A stretch of DNA of 42,732 nt from a virus, in the IMG/VR virus record IMGVR_UViG_3300027985_000974, positions 1-42,732 of that record; one strand, 5' to 3'. Of the stretch, positions 29,830-38,488 are shown one piece after another; the stretch's first letter is position 1; each line of letters opens with the position of its first letter. The notes under the pieces were generated by a model. It did no database searches. It saw only the letters and a list, made by a program, of their open reading frames with translations, and was not told where the DNA came from. Position numbers and translations under genes: made by a program.

Positions 29830-29912
29830 CTTCAGCTCGGCCAGGTCTGATGACCCCCTCAGCCAATGTCATCTTCCCTCTGCTACCCGTCATGTCACCC
29901 GTCGCCATCTAG

Positions 29913-29961
29913 TCTCTATATAGTATATAGATCACGGATCATCATTGATGATCTTGTTTTT
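29913..29961. promoter_or_regulatory. AT-rich early/late boundary with palindrome
   Basis: This AT-rich patch follows the last early gene. It holds CTATATAGTATATAG (29915-29930) and the dyad GATCATCATTGATGATC (29937-29953) followed on the plus strand by TTGTTTTT. Two readings fit: a plus-strand terminator for the 29480 gene, or a minus-strand late promoter with -10 TATACT (29922-29927) and the dyad covering the -35 (CATCAA), hence activator-dependent. Confidence 0.45.
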
Positions 29962-29978
29962 CAATCCGAATTTGAACT

Positions 29979-32084
29979 CTACGGGTTACGGGTAGCAGGT
30001 GGTGCAGAGTCAAATACTCCAACAATTACACCACCCATCAGACTACCCGTCACACCTGGCAAGTACCAGATCTTGGCATTCACCCCCTCGATCCTCTTGA
30101 TGGTTTTCCGCAAATTTTTTTCTCTCGCGATTTTCCCGAACTTCCTCGCGACCCCCATTGGCACCTCCAGGAGCGTCAAGTAGCCCAGGACGGGTAGCAG
30201 GTCTTTGAGGGTAATCCAGCCTCGATCAATGATCTTGGTGTCGGCCATCAGTTTGTCAATCGCGCTTGCAATTGCCTGCTCCTCGGGGTCCTCGTCGGTG
30301 TACCTCTCCTCGGCGATCTCGGCCCTGATCTGGTCCTCCTCTGAGGTCAACCACCACTGAACACCGGCCCGATACAAGGCCACCGCCTCGGCCCAGAGCT
30401 GGTCCCTCCAGGCCTCGACCAGGTCCAGGTTCACCGCCTTGCACTCCACCACCCACTGGCGTCGGGAGCCCTCAGGGTCCCTCAGGATGCCCTCGATCGG
30501 GTTCACGGTCCCCACCAGCACCGCTCGGCGCTTGAAGGTCTGGTTGACCCTGCCGTAGGGCGGCCGGAACGAGTCCGAGAGCGTGGACATGAACGTCCGG
30601 AGCGCAGCGATGTCCGTGCGCTTGTAGAGGCCCTCCCACTCCCCGTACTCGACCACCCAGAACCGGCTCATCATCTCCCTGGCGTCCTTGTGGCTCAGGT
30701 CGTGCGGCAGGCTGTCCGTGTACAGGTCAGGGTCCGGCATCAGGGCCCGGAAGAAGGTGCTCTTGCCGATGCCCTGGAGCCCCTGCAAGATCAGCGCGGT
30801 GTCGACCTTGGCCCCGGGCTCAAGCCCCCGGGCCACCGCGCCGACGAACCAGCGCCTGACCATGACCTCGGCCAGCTCGGCGCACTCCTCGACGCCCAGC
30901 ACCTCGCCCGCCACCCGGCTCAGGCGCTCCTGACCATCCCAGGTCAGGCCCTCGAGGTAGTCCTGGATCCTGTCGAAGCTCCTGCGCTCGCAGACGGCCA
31001 GGACGGTGTCGACCACGTCGGCCTTGGGCAGAGCCTTGAAGCCGTAGCGCTCCACGATGTCCTTCCTGATCTCGGTGAAGTCCACGTCCCTGATCTCGGC
31101 CCCCCCCAGCACGGGCGCGCCCTTCACTACGTCGAAGCTCAGTCGGTCCTCGTACTCGCGGTCCTCGCGCAGGATGCGGTCCAGGACGTCCACCGAGTAA
31201 GCAGGCCGGCCCTTCTCGTCGACCGGCACCAGGACCATCCCCTGCTCGCGGAACCGCACCAGGGCCGCCTCGAAGCGGTCCCGGAGCTCGTCCTCGGACC
31301 AGGGCCGGGCGCGCTTGGCGTTCCACTCCTTGCTCGCGAGCAGGAACGACTCGAACGAGGTGATGCCGAGGCGGATGGCCCGGGCCGCAACCTTGATCAA
31401 GGCCAGGCTCCCGTCCTGCTCCCCCTCGGCCGCCATCGCGGCCAGGAGCTTGCCAACGTCGCTCTTCGGCGCCTCGTAGGCGCTGGCCGCGTCCTCGAAG
31501 CTCAACAGGTCCTCGGAGCGCCAGGTTGGAACCGTGCCCACCAGTGGCGTCTCGGTGCGCTGCTCGCCCTTCACAACGGTGCAGGCTCGGTACATGAAGC
31601 GCGCGAGGTCCTGGGCCTGAGCGTCGGCGAGGTAGCCGTTGACCGGTCGCCCGCGCTCGTCTCGGTCAGCGAGGGCCCCGGCCTCGGCCAGGGCGGCGTT
31701 GACCAGTGCCCCCGCGGACCGAGCCAAGCGGTGCATCAGCTCCGGGTCGGTCACCGGCGCGTGGAGCACGAACACGAACCGAGCCCCGCGCGGGGTCAGG
31801 TAGGCGAGCGAGCAGGGCACTTGGGCCAGGTCCAGGGCCCCGGGTCGCTGGGCGTGCTTGCCCACCACGTCGTGGTAGTCGACGTCGGCCATGACCACCT
31901 GCGAGGACTGCCACTGAACCGGCCGGGCGCGGCTGTCGCTCTGCCACAGGTGGCCGGACCACCAGCCCTCGACATCGGTCGGGTCCCGGGTGAGGACCTG
32001 CGCGAGCTCCTCGACGCTGGTCAGGGTCAGGCGCTGTCCGTTGGTGGAGCGGTTGCCCGCGCCGATCGTGATGCTGAAGGTCAT
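29979..32084 (-). CDS. Primase-helicase, VirE-type
   Basis: 701 aa from ATG 32084 (ATGA overlap). The N-terminal 200 residues resemble an archaeo-eukaryotic primase, with a D67-x-D69 pair (VVMADVDYHD) and a core strand (ARFVFVLHAP). The C-terminal half is the virulence-associated E / SF3-like ATPase: Walker A GLQGIGKS (435-442), an acidic WVVEYGEWEG strand, and the GTVNPIEGILRDPEGSRRQW block typical of VirE proteins. It would open the origin and prime synthesis for the phage polymerase. Last gene of the early block. Confidence 0.85.
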   Translation of the reverse strand: MTFSITIGAGNRSTNGQRLTLTSVEELAQVLTRDPTDVEGWWSGHLWQSDSRARPVQWQSSQVVMADVDYHDVVGKHAQRPGALDLAQVPCSLAYLTPRGARFVFVLHAPVTDPELMHRLARSAGALVNAALAEAGALADRDERGRPVNGYLADAQAQDLARFMYRACTVVKGEQRTETPLVGTVPTWRSEDLLSFEDAASAYEAPKSDVGKLLAAMAAEGEQDGSLALIKVAARAIRLGITSFESFLLASKEWNAKRARPWSEDELRDRFEAALVRFREQGMVLVPVDEKGRPAYSVDVLDRILREDREYEDRLSFDVVKGAPVLGGAEIRDVDFTEIRKDIVERYGFKALPKADVVDTVLAVCERRSFDRIQDYLEGLTWDGQERLSRVAGEVLGVEECAELAEVMVRRWFVGAVARGLEPGAKVDTALILQGLQGIGKSTFFRALMPDPDLYTDSLPHDLSHKDAREMMSRFWVVEYGEWEGLYKRTDIAALRTFMSTLSDSFRPPYGRVNQTFKRRAVLVGTVNPIEGILRDPEGSRRQWVVECKAVNLDLVEAWRDQLWAEAVALYRAGVQWWLTSEEDQIRAEIAEERYTDEDPEEQAIASAIDKLMADTKIIDRGWITLKDLLPVLGYLTLLEVPMGVARKFGKIAREKNLRKTIKRIEGVNAKIWYLPGVTGSLMGGVIVGVFDSAPPATRNP

Positions 32085-32344
32085 TCCCACGTCCTCGTGC
32101 TGTCCTCGGTCTGGAGGTTGAAGGTCTTGCGCCCCTGCCAGCCCCCGGAGCCGGTGCTGTTGTTGACCACGGCGCGCATCGCCCGGGCGTGCTCCATGGC
32201 TTCTCGAAGTGCGTCCTCGCCCACCTGCTTGCGCAGGGTCTTGAGGGAGCAGCCGAACGCCTGGGCCACCAGGGCCGGGGGCTGCTCGTTACGGATTCTG
32301 TCCAGGGCTCGGGCTTTCTCGGCGTCGGTCAGTGGGCGTCTCAT
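32081..32344 (-). CDS. Small helix-turn-helix protein (87 aa)
   Basis: ATG 32344 overlaps the upstream stop (ATGA). DAEKARALDRIRNEQPPALV and AQAFGCSLKTLRKQVGEDAL form a resolvase/Fis-like helix-turn-helix (about 6-45), followed by a helix and a polar tail. Expected to bind DNA; in this place between helicase and primase genes it may help origin recognition or control the early operon. Confidence 0.65.
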   Translation of the reverse strand: MRRPLTDAEKARALDRIRNEQPPALVAQAFGCSLKTLRKQVGEDALREAMEHARAMRAVVNNSTGSGGWQGRKTFNLQTEDSTRTWE

Positions 32345-32646
32345 GCCGCTCGCTCCTTCTCCAGCCACTCGCGCACGGTCTGGCGCCAGGACGGGTCGCG
32401 CATCATGTCGTTGGCCAGGACCCACTCAGAGCGGGCCATGGAAGAGAGCAGGCTACTCTGCACCTCGCAGCCCCCGGCCTCGCGCATGGCCTGGAAGCTC
32501 GCCTCGGTCGAGTCGCCGAGCACGAGACAGGCAAGTGCGGTTGCGCGCAGGGTCCAGCGCTGGGGCTTGGGCCAGCGCCGGGTCTCCGCGTGCCGGGCCA
32601 TGTCCTCGATCAGGTCCAAGATCTCGATGGTGTGCGGGTCGTTCAC
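32341..32646 (-). CDS. Hypothetical helical protein (101 aa)
   Basis: GTG 32646 overlaps the helicase stop (GTGA). All-helical with many Trp and Met residues (IEILDLIEDMARHAETRRWP; WVLANDMMRDPSWRQTVREW). No family is recognised. Its tight coupling to the helicase upstream and the HTH gene downstream suggests a role in replication, perhaps as an adaptor. Confidence 0.65.
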   Translation of the reverse strand: MNDPHTIEILDLIEDMARHAETRRWPKPQRWTLRATALACLVLGDSTEASFQAMREAGGCEVQSSLLSSMARSEWVLANDMMRDPSWRQTVREWLEKERAA

Positions 32647-34343
32647 CTCACCCCTCCCAGTTTCTGTCGATTGCCCAGCACCTGCTCCACGAACTCGGCG
32701 TCTGCCCGCGCGCGTTCCACCTCGGCAGGGAACGCCACCCTGTAGGTGACCACGGACGCGTTCTGGCCCGGGCGGTGGTGCCGGCCCAGGAGTTGCTCCC
32801 AGGTCTTGCCGTTCGGGATCCCGCCCAGCACCAGGGCGTCACACCAGGCCTGCAGGTTGCGCCCGGTGCCGTGGGCGGGGATCGAGCAGACCACCGACCG
32901 ACTCCCGTCCTCGGCCAGGAGCCCGGCCACCGCCTTCTCGCCAGCGCCGTAGTACGGAATGCCTGCGGTCCGGGCCACCGCGCGCCCGACCTCCACCACG
33001 TCGGTCCAGATCACGCAGGGACTCTGGCGCGAGATCTGCGCCGCCCAGACCACCACCTCGTCCGTGAGCCACACCCACTCCCGGCCTGGGGCCGCGATGC
33101 GTGCGCGGACCTCATCCCAGACCCGCAACATGGTCTGCATCGAGAGCCCGCCCAGGCCCTTGACTTTGCCCGCGCGCACCGCGGTCTCGATCAGCCCGGG
33201 AGAGTCCAAGCCGGGCCGGGGGCGCTTCAGCGCATCTCGCACGACCGCGGCCCAGTCCCGGCGCGCGGCCTTGTACTCGCGCACCTGGGCCTCGGTCACG
33301 TCCTCGGGCCAGACCTCTCGGTAGTAGCCCCCGAGCCGGAGCTGACGGGCCACCCGCGAGATGTCCATGGCCCAGAGCAGCTCTTGGCCGTCGGGCGTCG
33401 ACCAGGTCTTGTAGAGGGCCCGGCAGGCGTCGCGGATCTGGACGGGGCACGGCGGCTCGACCTCCACCACCTCGAGCCGAGCCAGGCACGCCGCGCCCGC
33501 GGACGAGGCCACTACGCCCCGGGTCGCGCGCAAGCGGCGTTGCCACGCCTCACGCACCGGCTCCCCGTGCCGGCACAGGCGCTGAAGCTCACCCGCGGGC
33601 CGGGGCCGGGTGTCGGGCGCGGGCACGTCGAGGGCCTCGGCCCAGGCGGTGAGGTCGGGCCAGTGCAGGGGCAACGGCGAGCCCTCGCCCAAGGCCCAGG
33701 CCAAGAGCTTGGAGAAGTCCTTGATCGATCGTTGAGCCATGGTGCCGGACAGGAAGCAGCACCGGGTCTCGGGGTGGTCCTTCAGGTAGCGGGCGAAGCG
33801 CCGGGCCCGGGCTGAGTCGCCGTCGAGGGTGTGGGCCTCGTCGGCCACGATCAGGTCCGGGGCCAGCTCGTCCAGGAGCCCCGTGCCGGCCTGGGCCGAG
33901 AGCGTGGAGTAGGGCACCCAGCGCACGTCGTCGCGCACCAGGAAGCTGCGCTGGTAGGTGGCCATGAGCGCTTCGGCTTCGCGCACCAGGCCGGGGGTGG
34001 TGAGGACCACGGGGCGCTCGCAGTGGAGCAGTGTGGGGAGCAGGCAGGCGATGAGCGTCTTGCCCGCGCCCACCGCGATGGGGCCGAACAGCCCCCCGGC
34101 CTGGAGCGCCTCGAGCAGGGCCTCGGCCTGGAGGTCCCAGAGCGCGAGTTCGGCCCCGGGGCGGGTCACCGCGGCCCGGAGCGCGTCCAGGTCCTCGGGC
34201 GAGGGCGTGGCGCGAAGGGGGAGGTTGAGCACGCGCTCCAGGTCCTGGGACCAGCGCACGGGGTCGAGGGGCCGGTGCCCCTCCGAGAACGCGGGGCCTT
34301 GGGACCCGAGCTGGCGCAGGGCCTGGAGCGCGTGCAGGTCCAT
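32643..34343 (-). CDS. SF2 (DEAH-box/SNF2-like) helicase
   Basis: 566 aa; ATG 34343 three bases after thyX ends. Motif I GAGKT (92-96, GPIAVGAGKTLIA), motif II DEAH (168-171, LIVADEAHTL), motif III-like LSGTMAQR (about 193-200) and a motif VI-like LLGRHHRPGQ near residue 530 define an ATP-driven superfamily 2 translocase. A Cys-containing middle segment separates the lobes. It likely acts in replication or recombination together with the RuvC-like and PD-(D/E)XK nucleases of this block. Confidence 0.85.
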   Translation of the reverse strand: MDLHALQALRQLGSQGPAFSEGHRPLDPVRWSQDLERVLNLPLRATPSPEDLDALRAAVTRPGAELALWDLQAEALLEALQAGGLFGPIAVGAGKTLIACLLPTLLHCERPVVLTTPGLVREAEALMATYQRSFLVRDDVRWVPYSTLSAQAGTGLLDELAPDLIVADEAHTLDGDSARARRFARYLKDHPETRCCFLSGTMAQRSIKDFSKLLAWALGEGSPLPLHWPDLTAWAEALDVPAPDTRPRPAGELQRLCRHGEPVREAWQRRLRATRGVVASSAGAACLARLEVVEVEPPCPVQIRDACRALYKTWSTPDGQELLWAMDISRVARQLRLGGYYREVWPEDVTEAQVREYKAARRDWAAVVRDALKRPRPGLDSPGLIETAVRAGKVKGLGGLSMQTMLRVWDEVRARIAAPGREWVWLTDEVVVWAAQISRQSPCVIWTDVVEVGRAVARTAGIPYYGAGEKAVAGLLAEDGSRSVVCSIPAHGTGRNLQAWCDALVLGGIPNGKTWEQLLGRHHRPGQNASVVTYRVAFPAEVERARADAEFVEQVLGNRQKLGGVR

Positions 34344-34345
34344 GG

Positions 34346-35032
34346 TCAGACCTCCTCGAACGCGGCCATGGCCGCAGGGAAGAGCCCTCGCAAGTCGTCA
34401 CGCATGGCCTCGGCCACGCGCCTGATCTCCCACTGGGCGTGGGCGTCGAGGCGCTGGCGCAGGAAGCCGAAGGCGTTGTGCAGGCTGACGGTGCCGTAGT
34501 AGCTCGTGTAGAGGTTCTGCGGCAGCACCATTCGGGCCTGCTCACGAGCCACCCCTGCAGTCAGCAGCGCGTGGTAGACCGCTTTGGACTTCAGAACAGC
34601 GTGCCGCACGATGTCGGAAGCACATCCCTGCAGTGGGCTGATCCAGGGGTTGAATGCGTCCTCATTGCTCGCCTGGCGGTTCTTCTCGTGCTGCGACCGG
34701 AAGGTCTGCGGCAGATAGAACTCCAGCTCCTCCGACGTGTAGCGGCGGCTGACCTCGTTGTAGGCCCACGTACGGTGCCGGTGGTGCTGGCTCCGGACGA
34801 AGAGCGGCACCGTGAAGCGCCACGTGATAGAGCAGTGCTCGAACGGGCTCGTGTGTCCGTTCGTCAGCAGGTACTTGATCAGCTTCGTGTCACGCTCCGG
34901 GTCGAACGGCTCGTCATTGTCCTTGCCGAACGACACCCGGGCCGCGTTCACGATGCGCTTGTCATCGCCCATGTGGCTGATGAGGTCGACGCGTCCGATC
35001 TGGTCGCCGACGTCGGTGTAGATCAGGGTCAT
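34346..35032 (-). CDS. thyX: FAD-dependent thymidylate synthase ThyX
   Basis: 228 aa from ATG 35032 (ATGA overlap with DUF3310). The diagnostic RHR-x7-S motif is exact at 85-95 (RHRTWAYNEVS), with FEHCSITWRFTVPLFVRSQ before it and RMVLPQNLYTSYYGTVSLHN after, all ThyX signatures. It methylates dUMP to dTMP using methylene-tetrahydrofolate and reduced FAD, raising dTTP during phage replication. Length is normal for the family. Pairing with DUF3310 is a common phage nucleotide-metabolism set. Confidence 0.95.
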   Translation of the reverse strand: MTLIYTDVGDQIGRVDLISHMGDDKRIVNAARVSFGKDNDEPFDPERDTKLIKYLLTNGHTSPFEHCSITWRFTVPLFVRSQHHRHRTWAYNEVSRRYTSEELEFYLPQTFRSQHEKNRQASNEDAFNPWISPLQGCASDIVRHAVLKSKAVYHALLTAGVAREQARMVLPQNLYTSYYGTVSLHNAFGFLRQRLDAHAQWEIRRVAEAMRDDLRGLFPAAMAAFEEV

Positions 35033-35262
35033 GTGGTGGCCTCCAAGCGCTGGATCTCTCGGTCGAGGTACCAGCGCGCCTTCTTCAGGTCCTTGAGCAG
35101 CCCCTCGCCCGGCTTCTTGCCGGCCCGGACGAGGTACTTGACGGTGTTGCCGAGGCAGAAGCCGAGACCCCACGCCTCGATGACCTTGATCGCCTCGTAG
35201 AGGTCGTCTTGGCCACCGTAGTGGGCGGGATGGTCTACGGCTTCTGCCTCCCCGACCTGCAC
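35029..35262 (-). CDS. DUF3310 protein (nucleotide kinase-like)
   Basis: 77 aa from GTG 35262. DHPAHYGG, YEAIKVIEAWGLGFCLGNTV and KYLVRAGKK ... DLKKARWYLDREIQRL match the DUF3310 pattern along the whole protein. Members occur widely in phages, often annotated as nucleotide kinase or SaV-like, with no settled biochemical role. Coupled to thyX by overlapping stop/start, which fits nucleotide metabolism. Confidence 0.88.
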   Translation of the reverse strand: MQVGEAEAVDHPAHYGGQDDLYEAIKVIEAWGLGFCLGNTVKYLVRAGKKPGEGLLKDLKKARWYLDREIQRLEATT

Positions 35263-35264
35263 GG

Positions 35265-36845
35265 TCAGGCTCCCATCTCGATCGTGATCTTGACCCCGAG
35301 CCGCTTGGCCAGGTCCGCGAGCGAGGCCAGGGACATGTCCTCACCCACGGTCACGCCGAAGGCCTGCGAGACCTGATCGATGGTGTAGCGCTCCGAGGTC
35401 GTGGTCTGGCCCACCTCGGTGATCTCCCGGCCCGGCTCGCCCAGCGCCTCCTCGGGCACCGGCGCCGCACCGAGCACGCTCTGAGCGGCGGCCTTCATGA
35501 CCTCGATCGTCGAGGTCTCGGCCACGGTCTCGTTCTCGCGCGGGCGCAGGGCGGCCTGCGCCTCGGCCAGCTCCGCCACCACCTTGGCGCCGCAGCCCTC
35601 CACCTCCGCAGCCCGACCCGGGTCCATGGCCTCGAACGCCTCCAGGGTCACCACCCCGAGCGTGCGCAGGGCCCGGACCGCGCGGGTGCCCAGGTCCAGG
35701 GCCTGGAGCTCCGGCGCGAGGTCGGGGAGCGGGGCCGGCTCAGTAGTTTCGTTCTTCTTGGCAAGGGCCAATAGGTTCTCTGCCGCGGCCGTCGCCGCCA
35801 CGGACTCGGCCAGCTTCTGCTCGACCTGGGCCGGGGGCGTGGGCGTGGGCGTGGGCTTGGCCGGCTCGGGGGCGGCGCCGCCCTGGGCCTTGGCCCGGAG
35901 CGCGGCGAGTCGATCAGCGATGTTCACGGGAAGGGTCATCTCGGGTACCTCCTGGCCCTGTAGGGCCGCATCGGGTGGGTTGAACACTCCAACCTCCTGT
36001 CCAAACTGTGCTCGGGTGCAGACCTCGGAATGAGGGCACCCGCCGAACTTGCCGCAGGACTGCAGGTTGACCTGCACCTTGCGGACGTCACCGAGCGCGC
36101 GAACGCGCTCCATCTCCTCGATCAGGTCCTGTATCTCGGCCCAGCGCTCGGCCACCTCGGCCCGGGTCAGGACCGCGCGCACGACCCGGCGCTCGGGCAC
36201 GCCGCGGGTGGTCACGTAGCCGTGGACCACCTCGACCTCGTCCACGTCCGGGAGCCGGGCGAAGGCCCAGTGCGCGTAGACGACCATCTGCAGGTCGTGG
36301 TGGAGCTCGTGCTCGCTCTTGGCCCACTTCAGGTCCGCGGTCGTCTTGTGGTCCCAGACGATCGGCCGGAAGCCGGGGATGGTCAGGTCGAGGAAGCCCT
36401 GGATCCAGGGCCGGCCGGGCTGCCCCGGCCAGACCATGAACTTGACGTGGCCCTCGACCGTGAGGTCCTCCCGCGCAAGGTCGATGCCCTCCAGGTTCTG
36501 GAGCAGGAGCTCGGCCAGGGGGGACTCGGGCCACGTGCCGTCCTTGATGTACGCCTCGACCTGCGCGTGCAGTGCCTTGCCTCGCTCCGCGGCCTCGCTC
36601 GTGGGCTCGGGGTAGTCGAGGACCTTGGCGAGGAACCACTTCCGGGGGCAGTCGTGGTAGGTCTTGAGCTGGCTCGCGCTGTAGACCCAGGGCGCGGGCG
36701 TGATCTCGGGCCCAGCTTGGCCGAGGACACGGAGGTGGCCCAGGTGCTGGTCGATGCTGCTCTTGCGCAGGTACGGGTCCTCAGCAACACCAGGCCGGTT
36801 CCAGGGACGCATGGCGGTGATCTCGGATGGGGTCGGCTTGTTCAC
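35265..36845 (-). CDS. Cas4/RecB-like PD-(D/E)XK nuclease with C-terminal HhH
   Basis: 526 aa from GTG 36845 (GTGA overlap). Residues 55-285 are a PD-(D/E)XK exonuclease: D153 (IQGFLDL), D165 and K167 (WDHKTTADL), and Q186 (DLQMVVYAHW). The four cysteines C66 (CPRKWF), C264, C270 and C276 are placed as in the 4Fe-4S cluster of Cas4/AddB. A Pro/Ala-rich linker follows (about 320-375). Then come about 55 residues like the RNA-polymerase alpha C-terminal helix-hairpin-helix (LGTRAVRALRTLGVVTLEAF ... VEGCGAKVV), and a last acidic segment. No CRISPR genes are nearby, so it probably processes ends in phage recombination. Confidence 0.85.
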   Translation of the reverse strand: MNKPTPSEITAMRPWNRPGVAEDPYLRKSSIDQHLGHLRVLGQAGPEITPAPWVYSASQLKTYHDCPRKWFLAKVLDYPEPTSEAAERGKALHAQVEAYIKDGTWPESPLAELLLQNLEGIDLAREDLTVEGHVKFMVWPGQPGRPWIQGFLDLTIPGFRPIVWDHKTTADLKWAKSEHELHHDLQMVVYAHWAFARLPDVDEVEVVHGYVTTRGVPERRVVRAVLTRAEVAERWAEIQDLIEEMERVRALGDVRKVQVNLQSCGKFGGCPHSEVCTRAQFGQEVGVFNPPDAALQGQEVPEMTLPVNIADRLAALRAKAQGGAAPEPAKPTPTPTPPAQVEQKLAESVAATAAAENLLALAKKNETTEPAPLPDLAPELQALDLGTRAVRALRTLGVVTLEAFEAMDPGRAAEVEGCGAKVVAELAEAQAALRPRENETVAETSTIEVMKAAAQSVLGAAPVPEEALGEPGREITEVGQTTTSERYTIDQVSQAFGVTVGEDMSLASLADLAKRLGVKITIEMGA

Positions 36846-37078
36846 GCCGCCACCGCCTTCCCGATCTCACAGACCTCACGCCAGTCCAGCACCGGAGGCA
36901 GGACGGGCGCGTCGAAGTTGACCTGCCACAGGACCACGCCCCCGTTCGGCGTGGCCCAGAGCTGGCGCTGGGCCTTGTCCCAGACCTTGCGCCGGCCCTC
37001 GTCGTCCTTCTGACGCAGGTACTCGGCCCAGAGCCCGAGCAGGCGCATGATCTTCTCGGGGTAGATCGTGTCACTCAT
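36842..37078 (-). CDS. Small hypothetical protein (78 aa)
   Basis: ATG 37078 overlaps the RuvC-like stop (ATGA). A helical start (MSDTIYPEKIMRLLGLWAEY) is followed by WATPNGGVVLWQVNFDAPVL, where strands are likely. No family is recognised. It sits between a RuvC-like and a PD-(D/E)XK nuclease in one coupled run, so an accessory role in recombination is plausible. Confidence 0.65.
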   Translation of the reverse strand: MSDTIYPEKIMRLLGLWAEYLRQKDDEGRRKVWDKAQRQLWATPNGGVVLWQVNFDAPVLPPVLDWREVCEIGKAVAA

Positions 37079-37554
37079 CCCATCCTCCCCAACCGCCACA
37101 GGCCGATGCCGATGGCGTCCCAGACGTTGTGCTGCAGCTTCTCCGCCCGGGGCAGGTCCACCGCCGCGAGCTCATCCGAGGACAGGGCCGCGCGGGCCCG
37201 GGCCTCGGTCACGCTCTTGGGCGTCTGCCCCTTCCACTGCCAGGGCTCCACGTGCAGGATCGCTTGCGTGTATGGGGCCAGGGCCTGGGTCAGTGCGCCC
37301 ACCAGAACGGCCAGGTCCACGATGTCGCGCTGGTCCCCCTTCTGGTGCTGCGCGTCGTAGATCTTCGGCTTCTCGATCACGACTGTGTCCAGGGCCAGGG
37401 TGTTGGCCACGTGCACGATGGCCGGCACCGGCTCGAGGCAGGTATGGACCTGCCCGCCTTCACCTCCGAAGAGCTGCGCGTGAACCAGCTGGCCCTCGTA
37501 CCAGAGCGCGGCCGCGGTGCGGACGCCCGGGTCGATGCTCAGGAGCAGGGTCAT
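37075..37554 (-). CDS. RuvC-like Holliday junction resolvase
   Basis: 159 aa; ATG 37554 (ATGA overlap). RNase H-fold acidic residues are all visible: D8 (LLLSIDPG), E61 (TVVIEKP) and D146 (HNVWDAIGIG). The LSIDPG start and WDAIGI end are the usual RuvC-family signatures and the length is typical. It would resolve branched recombination or replication intermediates before packaging. Confidence 0.85.
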   Translation of the reverse strand: MTLLLSIDPGVRTAAALWYEGQLVHAQLFGGEGGQVHTCLEPVPAIVHVANTLALDTVVIEKPKIYDAQHQKGDQRDIVDLAVLVGALTQALAPYTQAILHVEPWQWKGQTPKSVTEARARAALSSDELAAVDLPRAEKLQHNVWDAIGIGLWRLGRMG

Positions 37555-37910
37555 GATACACGCTCCATGGCCGCGCAGATCTCGTCCACCGTGTAGCCTT
37601 TGGCCATCAGCACCCTCAGCGCTTCGACTGCCTCGGGGTCGTGGAGGACAGCGTCGGCCTGCACCTCCTGGCGAATGACCACCAACCCCCAGCGATTGAA
37701 GCCCTCACCTTTTGCGGCCAGTGCGACGGTCAGGCCTAGATGAGGTGCCATTGCCTCCCATCCCCACAACTCATCGCCGCCCATTGGGCCGTCCATGTCA
37801 TCGCCGTTGTCGTCGGTGAACCATCCCCGGTCACCATTGCGGATGACCTCGTCCTGACTAAGCACTCGCCACCCCGACGGAACACTCTTGATGCACTCGT
37901 CGCGCCTCAT
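37551..37910 (-). CDS. Hypothetical protein (119 aa)
   Basis: ATG 37910 has GGGAGG 7 nt upstream and overlaps the previous stop (ATGA). The protein is rich in Asp, Gly and Trp (NGDRGWFTDDNGDDMDGPMG, ELWGWEAMAPHLG). A C-terminal segment (DPEAVEALRVLMAKGYTVDEICAAM) looks like a small helical domain. No known family is recognised. Confidence 0.6.
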   Translation of the reverse strand: MRRDECIKSVPSGWRVLSQDEVIRNGDRGWFTDDNGDDMDGPMGGDELWGWEAMAPHLGLTVALAAKGEGFNRWGLVVIRQEVQADAVLHDPEAVEALRVLMAKGYTVDEICAAMERVS

Positions 37911-38488
37911 CGCCGACCTCCCGCGCGCCAGCCCTCGGTCACGAGCAGGGGCGTGGTTCCGGGCGCCCACTCGAACGGCACCGGCTCCTGCGGTGGGCAG
38001 GGCGCGACGTAGCCGACAGGGGTGTGGTCGACGTGACCGCCGCGTTCATCCTTCAGGTTCGCCAGACCCCGGAGCAAGTCCCTGAGCCGGACCAGGTCGG
38101 GCGCCTCAGTGTCCCCGTCCAGGTACCGAACCAGGTCCGCGGCCAGGCGCGCGATCTCCTGGTAGTTCTCAGGCGGCTTCTCCAGGAGATCCTCCTGGTA
38201 CTCGATCAGGCGGTCGATGACGCCCTCGGCCTGGCCCTTGAACTCTTCGACGGCCATGAAGTACGAGGACTTGGCCTCATGAACGCGGTCCGCTAAGTCC
38301 TCTGGCAGAGCCTCGGTCAGGTTCTTCAGCGCCCGCTCCACATCCTCGAACTCCCAGTCCAGGTGGTCCTCACCGACCTGCCACTGACCGGGGCTGTCGT
38401 TCCTGGTGTGTCCCTTGAACTTGTTCTCGATCCCGCTCTTGGCCAGAACCTTGGCCGCGTCCTTCGCGCTTTGTTTCTTCCCCTTCAT
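37907..38488 (-). CDS. Hypothetical coiled-coil protein (193 aa)
   Basis: ATG 38488 overlaps the polymerase stop (ATGA). A Lys-rich start (MKGKKQSAKDAAKVLAKSG) precedes a long acidic helical region (about 45-150, with LKNLTEALPEDLADRVHEAK, IEYQEDLLEKPPENYQEIAR), then a Pro-rich tail. No family is recognised. Immediately downstream of polymerase, it may be a replication accessory or ssDNA-related protein. Confidence 0.65.
   Translation of the reverse strand: MKGKKQSAKDAAKVLAKSGIENKFKGHTRNDSPGQWQVGEDHLDWEFEDVERALKNLTEALPEDLADRVHEAKSSYFMAVEEFKGQAEGVIDRLIEYQEDLLEKPPENYQEIARLAADLVRYLDGDTEAPDLVRLRDLLRGLANLKDERGGHVDHTPVGYVAPCPPQEPVPFEWAPGTTPLLVTEGWRAGGRR

Noticed and set aside
30690-33815. 1041-codon open frame on the plus strand
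   Set aside because: It is antisense to the primase-helicase, HTH and SF2 helicase genes, which carry clear motifs. Its His/Leu/Gly/Pro-rich product is the usual shadow of G+C-rich third codon positions.
35265-36845. CRISPR-Cas adaptation gene (Cas4)
   Set aside because: No cas1, cas2 or array is present; the nuclease sits in a replication/recombination block and is better read as a phage Cas4-like exonuclease.
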